Positions 1-10,220 of a stretch of 64,000 nt of DNA are shown piece after piece. The position numbers and the translations under genes are program-made. The notes under the pieces were generated by a model. The model was given only the letters and a program-made list of their open reading frames with translations, was not told where the DNA came from and searched no databases. How positions within the stretch are numbered: position 1 is the first letter of the stretch; each line of letters begins with the position of its first letter. The stretch is from Gautieria morchelliformis (taxonomy: Eukaryota; Basidiomycota; Agaricomycetes; Gomphales; Gomphaceae). The stretch is taken from assembly GCA_015179125.1 (NCBI GenBank), contig WHVA01000433.1, forward strand, positions 1 through 64,000. Direction: 5' to 3'.

Positions 1-279
1 AGAGGTACATGAAGAATATGTAGTTATTCATTGTAATGCAAACCTTTGGATGCTCACAGAAGGGTGTTTGACCACCCAGCCTAGTGGCCAAAAATCCAAA
101 ACTCAAAAGTTTGTTTTACTTGGATTTCATACTTCTGTGCCCTAACTATGGTCAACTTACGTTCAGGTACAAAATCTCAAGGCAATCCGAGCAGAAACTA
201 GCGAGAAATCGTTGTTCAAGTCTTGCGCGCTAAAACGGAGGCAAACCTGACGCACGCCTTGCGTACTGCAAACAGGTGT
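1..279. other. Unassigned flank left of the transposon block
   Basis: No coding region, repeat or RNA gene could be supported here. The sequence shows no clear similarity to the LTRs or internal region of the retroelements that follow. Resemblance to the retroelement starts abruptly at about 280, so this is probably older host DNA or the edge of another element. Confidence 0.4.
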
Positions 280-327
280 AAGGTGGAGATCCAGATGACA
301 GATACGGCGGAAGTCAAATCCGGACCC
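280..327 (+). pseudogene. Short fragment of Ty3/gypsy pol (protease 5' part)
   Basis: These 48 bases match 6530-6577 of the full-length element almost exactly, which is the stretch just before the retropepsin motif. Resemblance begins abruptly at the left edge and stops at the LTR boundary at 328. The last five bases, GACCC (323-327), reappear as the reverse complement GGGTC at 4453-4457. The fragment is therefore the missing 5' side of the pol gene now lying inverted at 799-4457. Confidence 0.75.
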
Positions 328-798
328 TGTAAGGGCAACCCTGGCTAGTTGTGGAGATCACACTACCACACAACTGACAAGGGGAAATCCAAAGTATGTA
401 TAAATGAACAGAGCATACAAGAGAGGGGTTCTCACCTGACAAGGGGAAATCCAAAGAGAAAGGTCTAAGGACCCCCAATGTCAGCGAGCCCGTATTATAC
501 TACGCTGCGCAGTCAGGGACAACACTTGGCACCCACCATCAACCCTGAACCTCCCTGACCTCCCCGACCCTTGATCGACCCTTGATGCCACCTATTACGC
601 GAGTCGCTTGATTTCCGACACTGTTCCGAGGGTGGAAGTCGGAAATTGGAGTGGAACTGGCAAGGCGAACAGAACTGGTGGAAGTTCTCCCAGGAGCAGA
701 ATCATTTCAAAAAGCGGAGGCGGAGATGGAATCGGAACCGGAAGCGGAGTCGCAAATGGAGTCAGAACTGGGAATGGAAAACAGGGTGTCCCCTGACA
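328..798 (-). repeat. LTR 1, minus orientation
   Basis: This is a 471-bp LTR that begins TGTCAGGGGACACC and ends GGTTGCCCTTACA when read on the minus strand, so it has TG...CA ends. It shares most of its sequence with the LTRs at 4458-4946 and 10221-10696. Small differences include the absence of the extra repeat near the 5' end seen in the 4458 copy. A TATA-like GTATAATAC lies in the middle. It directly abuts the integrase stop at 799. Confidence 0.9.
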
Positions 799-2139
799 TC
801 ACCCCCCTCTAGCATGCTGCGTCCTCGAAGCATGGGACACGAGGGATTGAAATGCCAGTGAGCAGATTCGGCAAGGGGCACCAGGGTGTGTCCTATAGAA
901 CTCGTGGAGTTTGTCCCGAGCGGAGACATCTTCCTCCGGGACCCACAAATTCTCCTCATACCCATACCCTTCCCATTTCATGAGGAATTGGAGTCGTCCT
1001 CGCACAAACCGGCTGTCCAGGATCTGTTCCACCACATAGTGCTCTTCCCCATCTACAATTTCCGGCGGAGGTGGCGGATGAGCCTTTCGACCTGGAATTG
1101 GGTCCTCAAGCATAGGGAGTAACTTCACCATGTTGAAGACGGGGTGGAGGCGGGACATGGACATCGGAAGTCGGAGGCGGTATGCATTCCGTCCAACCCT
1201 CCACGTAACTGTGAAGGGCCCAAGGTAGCGGTGGGCAAGCTTCTGCGAAGGGCGTGTGGTGCGGATGTCACTTGCATCTAGATACACCTTGTCTCCAACT
1301 TGGTACTCTGGGGCAGGAACCCGGCGTTGGTTGTAGTACCTTGCCATGTCATCCTTGGCCTTTGCAAGGGCCGACTTGGCTTCCGAAAGGGTGGAGTCCA
1401 TGCGGTCTCGGAACTCATTGACCGTCTCGAGTCGGGACTCAGCCTGGCGTGGTTCGAAGCCCATCCGCGGGTGTCGTCCGGAGTCAAGCATGAAGGGAGT
1501 CTGTTGTGTGGCGGAATGGACATGGTTGTTGTATTGGAATTCCGCCAGTGGAAGTAACTCATCCCAGTCATCCTGCCTCTCATTGACAAAGAGGCGGAGA
1601 TATTGCTCCAACTCCTGATTGACCCGTTCCGTCTGTCCGTCACCCTGCGGATGGTACGCTGTGGTGGTAGCGAGCTTTATGCCGAGCAGGCGGTAGAGCT
1701 CCCGAGTCAGTTCCGCCACAAACTGCGGACCTCGGTCGGAAACAACTTGCTTTGGGAGCCCATGCAACTTCCAGACATGTGCAAGGAACAGGCGGCCCGC
1801 TCCGAGGGCTGTGATCGTCGTGTGCATCGGAATGAAGTGGGACACCTTGCTTACCGAATCCACGACGTTCATGATCGCGTCGTAGCCATGAGACTCTGGG
1901 AGTTCAACGATGAAGTCGACACTGATGGTGTCCCAGCGGGATTCGGGAATCGGGAGCGGAACAAGTTCTCCGACGGGCGGATGTCGTTGCGCTTTGGTTC
2001 GGAGGCAAAGGTCACATGTCTTCACGTACTGTCCAATGTAGCGGGACATCTGAGGCCACCAGTAATTCCGAGCCACTAACTCCAGCGTCTTCCACCTGCC
2101 GGCATGCCCAGCGACCCGTGTGTCATGATGCTGGGACAC
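799..2139 (-). CDS. Ty3/gypsy integrase with chromodomain (copy X)
   Basis: The 446-residue open frame carries an HHCC zinc-binding region ending CDLC, a DDE core (VDFIVE, SDRGPQF and the Glu in GQTERVNQELE) and a C-terminal chromodomain around YVVEQILDSRF and KWEGYGYEENLWVP. These parts join retroelement cDNA to chromatin, and chromodomains bias insertion toward marked histones. The frame opens with GTG after an in-frame TGA at 2227-2229, so it is the 3' part of one pol frame and not an independent gene; the stretch 2140-2226 also reads as pol. It is nearly identical to 8880-10220, with a handful of changes near the C-terminus. Confidence 0.85.
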   Translation of the reverse strand: MSQHHDTRVAGHAGRWKTLELVARNYWWPQMSRYIGQYVKTCDLCLRTKAQRHPPVGELVPLPIPESRWDTISVDFIVELPESHGYDAIMNVVDSVSKVSHFIPMHTTITALGAGRLFLAHVWKLHGLPKQVVSDRGPQFVAELTRELYRLLGIKLATTTAYHPQGDGQTERVNQELEQYLRLFVNERQDDWDELLPLAEFQYNNHVHSATQQTPFMLDSGRHPRMGFEPRQAESRLETVNEFRDRMDSTLSEAKSALAKAKDDMARYYNQRRVPAPEYQVGDKVYLDASDIRTTRPSQKLAHRYLGPFTVTWRVGRNAYRLRLPMSMSRLHPVFNMVKLLPMLEDPIPGRKAHPPPPPEIVDGEEHYVVEQILDSRFVRGRLQFLMKWEGYGYEENLWVPEEDVSARDKLHEFYRTHPGAPCRICSLAFQSLVSHASRTQHARGG

Positions 2140-2226
2140 GACGCAGCGGCGGAGGTCCGCCCCACCTGGAACGTAGACCTTGCCTCTGAAGTGGAGAAGC
2201 CCATCACGTTCCGACCATTCCGCTGC

Positions 2227-4457
2227 TCATACCGACCGCGAGTGCCCTTTCCGAAGTTCCTCCACTGCCTTCACCACCGACTCCTCCTTCTCTCCATTCT
2301 GGTACTGCCTCCGGATATCCCGGAGCATTTCCGCTTCCACTCCAACTGCAGTCACTCCTTCTAGGGCGCGGATTGCAAAGAGACTTGGGCGGAGCAGTGT
2401 CATATCCGCGTTGTCTCCACTTCCGCTCCCATGATCCGCGCGGCGGGATAGGGCATCGGGCTTGCCCATGGTGCGGCCGGGGCGGTGGTGGAGCATGAAG
2501 TCAAACCGGGACAGGTGTAGGGACCACCGTGCGTGTCGTCGGTTCAACTTCTTAGACATGCGGAAATACTCGAGGTTCTTGTGGTCTGTCCAGATCTCAA
2601 ATGGGCATAGAGCACCCTCGAGGAAGTGTCGCCACTCCTCCAGCACTCGGATGATTGCCAGCATCTCCTTGTCATGGATCTCATAGTTCCGCTCGACCGG
2701 ACTGAGGCTCTTAGAGAAGAAGGCAATCGGATGCCACCCCCGACCATCTTCCGATGACTGTTGTGACAAGACCGCTCCGGTAGCTGTGTCGGAAGAATCC
2801 GCCTCGACTCGGTAAGGGCGAGAGTCGTCGGGAAAGACCAGGACTGGGGCAGAAGTGATCAGCTCTTTGAGTTTGTCGAAGGAGGCCTGTTCCGGCTCTC
2901 CCCACCGCCATCCAACCTCCTTCTTGGTGAGGTCCAAGAGGGCACGGGCGTGGCAGGAGAAGTCCTTGATGAACCGCCGGTAGAAATTGACAAACCCAAT
3001 GAAGGACTGGACCTCCTTCTTGTTCCGCGGCACGGGCCAATCCGATACACCGGAAACTTTGACGGGGTCCATTTCCACCTTTCCTTCCGACACAATCACC
3101 CCAAGATACTCTATCCGCGTCCGCTCAAATTCGCACTTTTCCAGCTTGAGACACAGGTTGTACTCCCGGAGCCATTCCAGCACTCTCCGCACGACCTCCC
3201 GATGTTCGGACATTGTTTTTGTGAAGATGAGGATGTCATCGAGGTAGACGCAGACAACCCCTTCTGCTATCATGTCACGGAAAATGTCATTCATCATTGT
3301 CTGGAATGTGGCAGGACTGTTGGTGAGGCCAAAGAACATGACCTGTGGCTCAAAGAGTCCTCGGTTGGTGCGGAATGCAGCCTTCCACTCATCTCCCTCG
3401 CGGATCCAAACATTATTGAAGCCCCAGCAGACATCCAGCTTAGTGAAGTACCTTTCCCCGCGGAGTTGGTTGCTCAGTTCGGAAATGAGTGGAATGGGGT
3501 ACCGGTTCTTGATCATGATCGCATTCAAAGCCCGGTAATCCTGCACAAGTCTGAGCGAGCCGTCCTTCTTCTTGATGAAGAACACCGGAGATGCCATGGG
3601 TGACTTGGAGGGGCGGATCCTCCCTGTACGGAGGTTTTCCGCAAGGAATGCATCAAGCTCTACCTGCTCCTTGGGTGACAGCGGGTAGACTTTGCAGTTG
3701 GTGGGCTTTGACCCAGGCTCCAACTCGATGGCATGGTCCCACAGCTTCCGTGGAGGCAGGGCATCAAATGACTCCTTGGCAAAGACGTCCTCGAACTCCT
3801 GCAGGTACTCCGGAATTTCCGCCTCCACTTTATCATGCTTCCTGGAGGCTTCAGCAAGGCGTTGCGAAATATTTCCGGTGGTGCGGATGTGTTCCACTTC
3901 CGGTGGAAGGTTTACGTACAGCAAGCGCTCCCCCACCGCCAGAGTGTCTTCCGGGCCGAGTCGGATGACGTCAGAGTCGGAATTGGAATTGGAATTGGAT
4001 GTGGGAGCCGGTTCAAATTCTGCTTCCAAGTCTTCTTCTGTAAGCAGTGGGTGGGGGCCAGATCGACATGTCTGTATGAGCCGTTCGGTCTTCCGCTGCT
4101 CCTGGCGCTCCTTCCACACTTCTGCCCGGCACATGTGACACTTGGCTGGGCATCGACTCATCAGCACCTTCCGAATCTGCCAATTGATCTCCGGGTTGTG
4201 CTCCTGAAGCCAGGTAAACCCGAGGATGATGTCTTGCTTCCCCAGGCTGGTGACTGCAAAGGAAGTGCGTTCTGTGTGTCCATCGTAGCGGAGAATTGTG
4301 TCTACTATCTCCGTGATGGACCCTGCCTCATTGGGGCTTCCATCCACATTGAATACCGGGATTGCACGTTGCAACTTCCGCGTGGTCAGTCGGTTCTGTT
4401 CCACATAGTCCCGGTCTATAAACTGACCAGTGGCCCCGCAATCGACAAGGGCGGGTC
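2227..4457 (-). CDS. Ty3/gypsy protease-RT-RNase H (copy X, 5' end cut)
   Basis: In order, this part of pol encodes a retropepsin with VDCGATGQF, a reverse transcriptase with the YLDD catalytic box, and an RNase H domain with EWRHFLEGA and the DALSR end. The polyprotein copies element RNA into cDNA. The coding sequence is cut at 4457 exactly where LTR 4458-4946 begins; the residues in the same frame beyond that are LTR sequence. The lost start lies in plus orientation at 280-327. The frame stops at TGA 2227-2229, a stop that the plus-strand copy shares. Residues are about 93% alike to that copy in the 5' part and almost identical in the 3' half. Confidence 0.85.
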
Positions 4458-4946
4458 TGTCAGGAGACACCCTGTTTTCCATTTCCAGTTCCGACACCAC
4501 ACCCAGTTCCGACACCATTTCCGACTCCGCTTCCGGTTCCGATTCCATCTCCGCCTCCGCTTTCGGAAATGATTCCGCTCCTGGGAGAACTTCCACCAGT
4601 TCTGTTCGCCTTGCCAGTTCCACTCCAATTTCCGACTTCCACCCTCGGAACAGTGTCGGAAATCAAGCGACTCGCGTAATAGGTGGCATCAAGGGTCGAT
4701 CAAGGGTCGGGGAGGTCAGGGGGTTCAGGGTTGATGGCGGGTGCCAAGTGTTGTCCCTGACTGCGCAGCGTAGTATAATACGGGCTCGCTGACATTGGGG
4801 GTCCTTAGACTTTTCTGTTGGGATTTCCCCTTGTCAGGTGAGAACCCCCTCTCTTGTATGCTCTGTTCATTTATACATACTTTGGATTTCCCCTTGTCAG
4901 TTGTGTGGTTGTGTGATCTCCACAACTAGCCAGGGTTGCCCTTACA
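4458..4946 (+). repeat. LTR 2, plus orientation (5' LTR of the full element)
   Basis: This is a 489-bp LTR starting TGTCAGGAGACACC and ending GGTTGCCCTTACA. It carries an additional TTCCGACACC-type repeat near the 5' end compared with the other copies. It serves as 5' LTR of the element at 4458-10696, and after the proposed inversion it also bounds copy X. No tRNA-type primer site starting TGG is visible just after it. Confidence 0.9.
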
Positions 4947-6309
4947 GCAGAAAAGTCTCCCCCCTAGAGGACCGGCGGTCGTACTGCGCGTTGCAGCCGC
5001 CATAGGTGCATTCGGAATCGGAGACAGCGACTCGGAGATCGCAACCTCTTCCGCACACACAGCGTACGACAGCCCTTCTTCTTATGTCGAGCTCCCAACC
5101 CCGGAAATCCCGTCCCACATTTCTCCTTCCGACATGGAACCGGACGATCGTCTTCGGAATGTGGAGGAGGAATTGACGCGGAACCGGATGAAGACCGACG
5201 CGATTGAAACAGCCTTACAAGCGATTTTGGCTAAGTTAGATATTCCACAAAGTGGTGGAAATGAAATGCTGGATGATCCGGATTTCGGAAAAGCGGAAGC
5301 AGCGGAAGAGAGAAAGTCTGCGAAGTTAGCAAAGGTCAAACCCGCAACTCCGGCGGACTTTGACGGAGATCGGGAGAAGGGACGCGCATTCTTCAACACA
5401 TGCAGCATCTACTTTGCAATTGTCGGAGACCTCTTTCCGAACGACCAGGCTCGGATCCACTGGGCATTGTCCTTTTTCAAGTCGGACTGCGCAGCCCGTT
5501 TTGCAAACAAGGTGATCCGACATGAAGCGAAGGGCAAGGGGAACTACTTCCGGGACTGGGACGCCTTCGAGAAAACATTTTCCGACCAGTTCTGCCCGAA
5601 AAACGAGCAGCTCACAGCCCTTACGAAGCTCGAGGGGACCAGCTGGTACCAGGCCAAGGATCCGGTCGATGACTACATCAATCGCTTCCAGGAGCTCATC
5701 GACCTTGCGGAGTATGATGACGACAAGACGATCGTCATCAAATTCCGATGAGGACTTGATCCGACACTCCAGAACCAAGTCGCGCTGCTTGGGGATGGAG
5801 CTCCAGATTTTGATGACCCGGAAGGGTGGTACCAAGCTGCACAGAGGGTGTCCCGGAACAGGGAAGCAAATGAGGCCTTCGTGGAGATGAGCCGGAACAT
5901 GACATGCAGTTCCACTCGTCCTACTCCACCTGTGCCAAAACCCGGAGGCGCATTCACTCCCATGCGGAAAGTATTTCCGACGCTTGCTCCGCCTGCTCCT
6001 ATTAGGAACCATAGCCCCCCTCCCTCGAAAAGTGGCCCTGCCCCGATGGATGTTGACCGCATGCGCGGAAAAGGCCGCGGAACTATCACCTGCTTCCGAT
6101 GTCAACAACCAGGCCACTATGCCCACGAGTGCCCCCAAGCCTTTGACATCCGGCTTATGACCACAGAGGAGAAACTCGAGCTCCTTCCAGAGTTCCTCGC
6201 ACTTGCGGACATAAGCGGAGTGCCCACTGCGGAAGGAATTTCCAAAACTGCGGAACATGGTGCATCGGAAGCGGAAGATGCGTCGGATTTTGTGACGCGC
6301 AGCGGGTGA
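4936..6309 (+). pseudogene. Gag of copy 2, broken by an in-frame TGA
   Basis: One frame runs from the end of the 5' LTR to 6309 with a single stop at 5749-5751. The N-terminal half resembles a retrotransposon gag domain (FNTCSIYF, DYINRFQELIDLAEY). The part after the stop carries a CCHC zinc knuckle with the spacing CX2CX4HX4C (CFRCQQPGHYAHEC). Gag forms the particle that packages element RNA. The codon at 5749 would be CGA before a single C-to-T change, because the context reads KFR-stop-GLDP and gag repeats of this type have Arg there (inference). The first ATG at 4936 lies inside the LTR, so the true start is uncertain. Confidence 0.75.
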
Positions 6310-8792
6310 GATGTGTGCCCCTGCTGCCTGTACATAACCGGTTTGCCTGTCTTGAAGTAGAGAATGAAAAGCCCCCACTCTCCTCACTTCGTACGGACCC
6401 ACCGGATAAAGTCACACAAAACCCAAATCCGACACCCCGTCTATCCCGCATCCGCCCTTGGGAGAGACGCCTTCCGAAGCGCTATGTTGTCGCTGCCACA
6501 CCTGGCCCCAAGCCATTAGTCATTAAGGTGGAGATCCAGATGACAGATACGGCGGAAGTCAAATCCGGACCCGCCCTTGTCGATTGCGGGGCCACTGGTC
6601 AGTTTATAGACCGGGACTATGTGGAACGGAACCGACTGACCACGCGGAAGTTGCAACGTGCAATCCCGGTGTTCAATGTGGATGGAAGCCCCAATGAGGC
6701 AGGGTCCATCACGGAGATAGTAGACACAATTCTCCGCTACGATGGACACTCGGAACGCACTTCCTTTGCAGTCACCAGCCTGGGGAAGCAAGACATCATC
6801 CTCGGGTTTACCTGGCTTCAGGAGCACAACCCGGAGATCAATTGGCAGACTCGGAAGGTACTGATGAGTCAATGTCCAGCCAAGTGTCACATGTGCCGGT
6901 CGGAAGTGCGGAAGGAGCGCCAGGAGCAGCGGAAGACCGAACGGCTCATACAGACATGTCGTTCCAGCCCCCATCCACTGCTTACAGAAGAAGACTTGGA
7001 AGCGGAATTTGACCCGGATCCCACTTCCAATTCCGATGCCGATTCTGACGTCATCCGACTCGGCCCGGAAGACACTCTGGCGGAAGGGGAGCGCTTGCTG
7101 TACGTAAACCTTCCACCGGAAGCGGAACACATCCGCGCCACCGGAAATATTTCGCAACGCCTCGCTGAAGCCTCTAAGAGGCATGACAGAGTGGAGGCGG
7201 AAATTTCGGAGTACCTGCGGGAGTTCGAGGACGTCTTTTCCAAGGAGTTGTTTGATGCCCTGCCTCCGCGGAAGCTGTGGGACCATGCCATCGAGTTGGA
7301 GCCTGGGTCAAAGCCCACCAACTGCAAGGTCTACCCGCTGTCACCCAAGGAGCAGGTAGAGCTCGATGCATTCCTTGCGGAAAACCTCCGTACAGGGAGG
7401 ATCCACCCCTCCAAGTCACCCATGGCATCTCCGGTGTTCTTCATCAAGAAGAAGGACGGCTCGCTCAGACTTGTGCAGGATTACCGGGCCTTGAATGCGA
7501 TCACGATCAAGAACCGGTACCCCATTCCACTCATTTCCGAACTGATCACACAACTCCGCGGGGCGAGGTACTTCACTAAGCTGGATGTCCGCTGGGGCTT
7601 CAATAATGTCCGGATCCGCGAGGGAGACGAGTGGAAGGCCGCATTCCGCACCAACCGAGGACTCTTTGAGCCACAGGTCATGTTCTTTGGCCTCACCAAC
7701 AGTCCTGCCACATTCCAGACAATGATGAATGACATTTTCCGTGACATGATAGCAGAAGGGGTTGTCTGCGTCTACCTCGATGACATCCTCATCTTCACAA
7801 AAACAATGTCCGAACATCGGGAGGTCGTGCGGAGAGTGCTGGAACGGCTCCGGGAGTACAACCTGTGTCTCAAGCTGGAAAAGTGCGAATTTGAGCGGAC
7901 GCGGATAGAGTATCTTGGGGTGATTGTGTCGGAAGGAAAGGTGGAAATGGACCCCGTCAAAGTTTCCGGTGTATCGGATTGGCCCGTGCCGCGGAACAAG
8001 AAGGAGGTCCAGTCCTTCATTGGGTTTGTCAATTTCTACCGGCGGTTCATCAAGGACTTCTCCTGCCACGCCCGTGCCCTCTTGGACCTCACCAAGAAGG
8101 AGGTTGGATGGCGGTGGGGAGAGCCGGAACAGGCCTCCTTCGACAAACTCAAAGAGCTGATCACTTCTGCCCCAGTCCTGGTCTTTCCCGACGACTCTCG
8201 CCCTTACCGAGTCGAGGCGGATTCTTCCGACACAGCTACCGGAGCGGTCTTGTCACAACAGTCATCGGAAGATGGTCGGGGGTGGCATCCGATTGCCTTC
8301 TTCTCTAAGAGCCTCAGTCCGGTCGAGCGGAACTATGAGATCCATGACAAGGAGATGCTGGCAATCATCCGAGTGCTGGAGGAGTGGCGACACTTCCTCG
8401 AGGGTGCTCTATGCCCATTTGAGATCTGGACAGACCACAAGAACCTCGAGTATTTCCGCATGTCTAAGAAGTTGAACCGACGACACGCACGGTGGTCCCT
8501 ACACCTGTCCCGGTTTGACTTCATGCTCCACCACCGCCCCGGCCGCACCATGGGCAAGCCCGATGCCCTATCCCGCCGCGCGGATCATGGGAGCGGAAGT
8601 GGAGACAACGCGGATATGACACTGCTCCGCCCAAGTCTCTTTGCAATCCGCGCCCTAGAAGGAGTGACTGCAGTTGGAGTGGAAGCGGAAATGCTCCGGG
8701 ATATCCGGAGGCAGTACCAGAATGGAGAGAAGGAGGAGTCGGTGGTGAAGGCAGTGGAGGAACTTCGGAAAGGGCACTCGCGGTCGGTATGA
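6306..8792 (+). CDS. Ty3/gypsy protease-RT-RNase H (copy 2)
   Basis: The frame overlaps the end of gag by 4 nt in the -1 register, and its first triplet here is GTG, not ATG. It is therefore likely expressed by frameshifting after gag rather than from its own start. Domains in order are retropepsin (VDCGATGQF, about residues 92-100), reverse transcriptase (FIKKKDGSLRLVQDYRALN, then YLDDILIF), and RNase H (WHPIAFFSKSLSPVERNYE, DALSRRADHG). It ends at TGA 8790-8792, and the same frame then continues directly into integrase. The minus-strand copy X has the same stop. Confidence 0.88.
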   Translation: MRCVPLLPVHNRFACLEVENEKPPLSSLRTDPPDKVTQNPNPTPRLSRIRPWERRLPKRYVVAATPGPKPLVIKVEIQMTDTAEVKSGPALVDCGATGQFIDRDYVERNRLTTRKLQRAIPVFNVDGSPNEAGSITEIVDTILRYDGHSERTSFAVTSLGKQDIILGFTWLQEHNPEINWQTRKVLMSQCPAKCHMCRSEVRKERQEQRKTERLIQTCRSSPHPLLTEEDLEAEFDPDPTSNSDADSDVIRLGPEDTLAEGERLLYVNLPPEAEHIRATGNISQRLAEASKRHDRVEAEISEYLREFEDVFSKELFDALPPRKLWDHAIELEPGSKPTNCKVYPLSPKEQVELDAFLAENLRTGRIHPSKSPMASPVFFIKKKDGSLRLVQDYRALNAITIKNRYPIPLISELITQLRGARYFTKLDVRWGFNNVRIREGDEWKAAFRTNRGLFEPQVMFFGLTNSPATFQTMMNDIFRDMIAEGVVCVYLDDILIFTKTMSEHREVVRRVLERLREYNLCLKLEKCEFERTRIEYLGVIVSEGKVEMDPVKVSGVSDWPVPRNKKEVQSFIGFVNFYRRFIKDFSCHARALLDLTKKEVGWRWGEPEQASFDKLKELITSAPVLVFPDDSRPYRVEADSSDTATGAVLSQQSSEDGRGWHPIAFFSKSLSPVERNYEIHDKEMLAIIRVLEEWRHFLEGALCPFEIWTDHKNLEYFRMSKKLNRRHARWSLHLSRFDFMLHHRPGRTMGKPDALSRRADHGSGSGDNADMTLLRPSLFAIRALEGVTAVGVEAEMLRDIRRQYQNGEKEESVVKAVEELRKGHSRSV

Positions 8793-10220
8793 GCAGCGGA
8801 ATGGTCGGAACGTGATGGGCTTCTCCACTTCAGAGGCAAGGTCTACGTTCCAGGTGGGGCGGACCTCCGCCGCTGCGTCGTGTCCCAGCATCATGACACA
8901 CGGGTCGCTGGGCATGCCGGCAGGTGGAAGACGCTGGAGTTAGTGGCTCGGAATTACTGGTGGCCTCAGATGTCCCGCTACATTGGACAGTACGTGAAGA
9001 CATGTGACCTTTGCCTCCGAACCAAAGCGCAACGACATCCGCCCGTCGGAGAACTTGTTCCGCTCCCGATTCCCGAATCCCGCTGGGACACCATCAGTGT
9101 CGACTTCATCGTTGAACTCCCAGAGTCTCATGGCTACGACGCGATCATGAACGTCGTGGATTCGGTAAGCAAGGTGTCCCACTTCATTCCGATGCACACG
9201 ACGATCACAGCCCTCGGAGCGGGCCGCCTGTTCCTTGCACATGTCTGGAAGTTGCATGGGCTCCCAAAGCAAGTTGTTTCCGACCGAGGTCCGCAGTTTG
9301 TGGCGGAACTGACTCGGGAGCTCTACCGCCTGCTCGGCATAAAGCTCGCTACCACCACAGCGTACCATCCGCAGGGTGACGGACAGACGGAACGGGTCAA
9401 TCAGGAGTTGGAGCAATATCTCCGCCTCTTTGTCAATGAGAGGCAGGATGACTGGGATGAGTTACTTCCACTGGCGGAATTCCAATACAACAACCATGTC
9501 CATTCCGCCACACAACAGACTCCCTTCATGCTTGACTCCGGACGACACCCGCGGATGGGCTTCGAACCACGCCAGGCTGAGTCCCGACTCGAGACGGTCA
9601 ATGAGTTCCGAGACCGCATGGACTCCACCCTTTCGGAAGCCAAGTCGGCCCTTGCAAAGGCCAAGGATGACATGGCAAGGTACTACAACCAACGCCGGGT
9701 TCCTGCCCCAGAGTACCAAGTTGGAGACAAGGTGTATCTAGATGCAAGTGACATCCGCACCACACGCCCTTCGCAGAAGCTTGCCCACCGCTACCTTGGG
9801 CCCTTCACAGTGATGTGGAGGGTTGGACGGAATGCATACCGCCTCCGACTTCCGATGTCCATGTCCCGCCTCCACCCCATCTTCAACGTGGTGAAGTTAC
9901 TCCCTACACTTGAGGACCCAATTCCAGGTCGGAAGGCTCGTCCGCCACCTCCACCAGAAATTGTAGATGGGGAAGAGCACTATGTGGTGGAACAGATCCT
10001 GGACAGCAGGTTTGTGCGAGGACGACTCCAATTCCTCATGAAATGGGAAGGGTATGGGTATGAGGAGAATTTGTGGGTCCCGGAGCAAGATGTCTCCGCT
10101 CGGGACAAACTCCACGAGTTCTATAGGACACACCCTGGTGCCCCTTGCCGAATCCGCTCACTGGCATTTCAATCCCTCGTGTCCCATGCTTCGAGGACGC
10201 AGCATGCTAGAGGGGGGTGA
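8793..10220 (+). CDS. Ty3/gypsy integrase with chromodomain (copy 2)
   Basis: This stretch continues in the same frame as protease-RT-RNase H after the TGA at 8790-8792. The first codon usable as a start in the plain open frame is the GTG at 8880. The HHCC region (HHDTRVAGHAG ... CDLC), the DDE core (VDFIVE, SDRGPQF, GQTERVNQELE) and the C-terminal chromodomain (YVVEQILDSRF ... LWVPEQDVSARD) are all intact. It stops at 10218-10220, immediately before the 3' LTR. Integrase would depend on stop read-through or on another copy in trans. Confidence 0.85.
   Translation, partial: AAEWSERDGLLHFRGKVYVPGGADLRRCVVSQHHDTRVAGHAGRWKTLELVARNYWWPQMSRYIGQYVKTCDLCLRTKAQRHPPVGELVPLPIPESRWDTISVDFIVELPESHGYDAIMNVVDSVSKVSHFIPMHTTITALGAGRLFLAHVWKLHGLPKQVVSDRGPQFVAELTRELYRLLGIKLATTTAYHPQGDGQTERVNQELEQYLRLFVNERQDDWDELLPLAEFQYNNHVHSATQQTPFMLDSGRHPRMGFEPRQAESRLETVNEFRDRMDSTLSEAKSALAKAKDDMARYYNQRRVPAPEYQVGDKVYLDASDIRTTRPSQKLAHRYLGPFTVMWRVGRNAYRLRLPMSMSRLHPIFNVVKLLPTLEDPIPGRKARPPPPPEIVDGEEHYVVEQILDSRFVRGRLQFLMKWEGYGYEENLWVPEQDVSARDKLHEFYRTHPGAPCRIRSLAFQSLVSHASRTQHARGG

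Larger units (their letters stand above)
280..4946 (-). mobile_element. Inverted, 5'-truncated Ty3/gypsy element (copy X)
   Basis: The segment holds an LTR (328-798, minus), integrase (799-2226, minus) and RNase H-RT-protease (2227-4457, minus). It is closed by an LTR in plus orientation (4458-4946). Gag and a left LTR are missing. The pol 5' fragment lies in plus orientation at 280-327, and the GACCC duplication flanks the LTR-bounded segment in inverted form. If 328-4946 is flipped, the layout becomes pol 5' part, LTR inserted in minus orientation with a 5-bp GACCC duplication, pol 3' part, integrase and 3' LTR. That is a normal element with an LTR inserted in pol. Recombination between the two opposed LTRs is inferred. 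Confidence 0.75.

Noticed and set aside
1-279. Left flank as part of the retroelement 5' LTR or gag
   Set aside because: No resemblance to LTR or gag sequence was found; similarity begins sharply at about 280.
2950-3603. 217-codon frame antisense to reverse transcriptase
   Set aside because: It occurs in both retroelement copies only because it mirrors the conserved RT sequence; no domain is visible.
8880-10220. Integrase as an independent gene starting at 8880
   Set aside because: The first codon is GTG and the upstream 87 bases continue the pol protein in the same frame after a single TGA.
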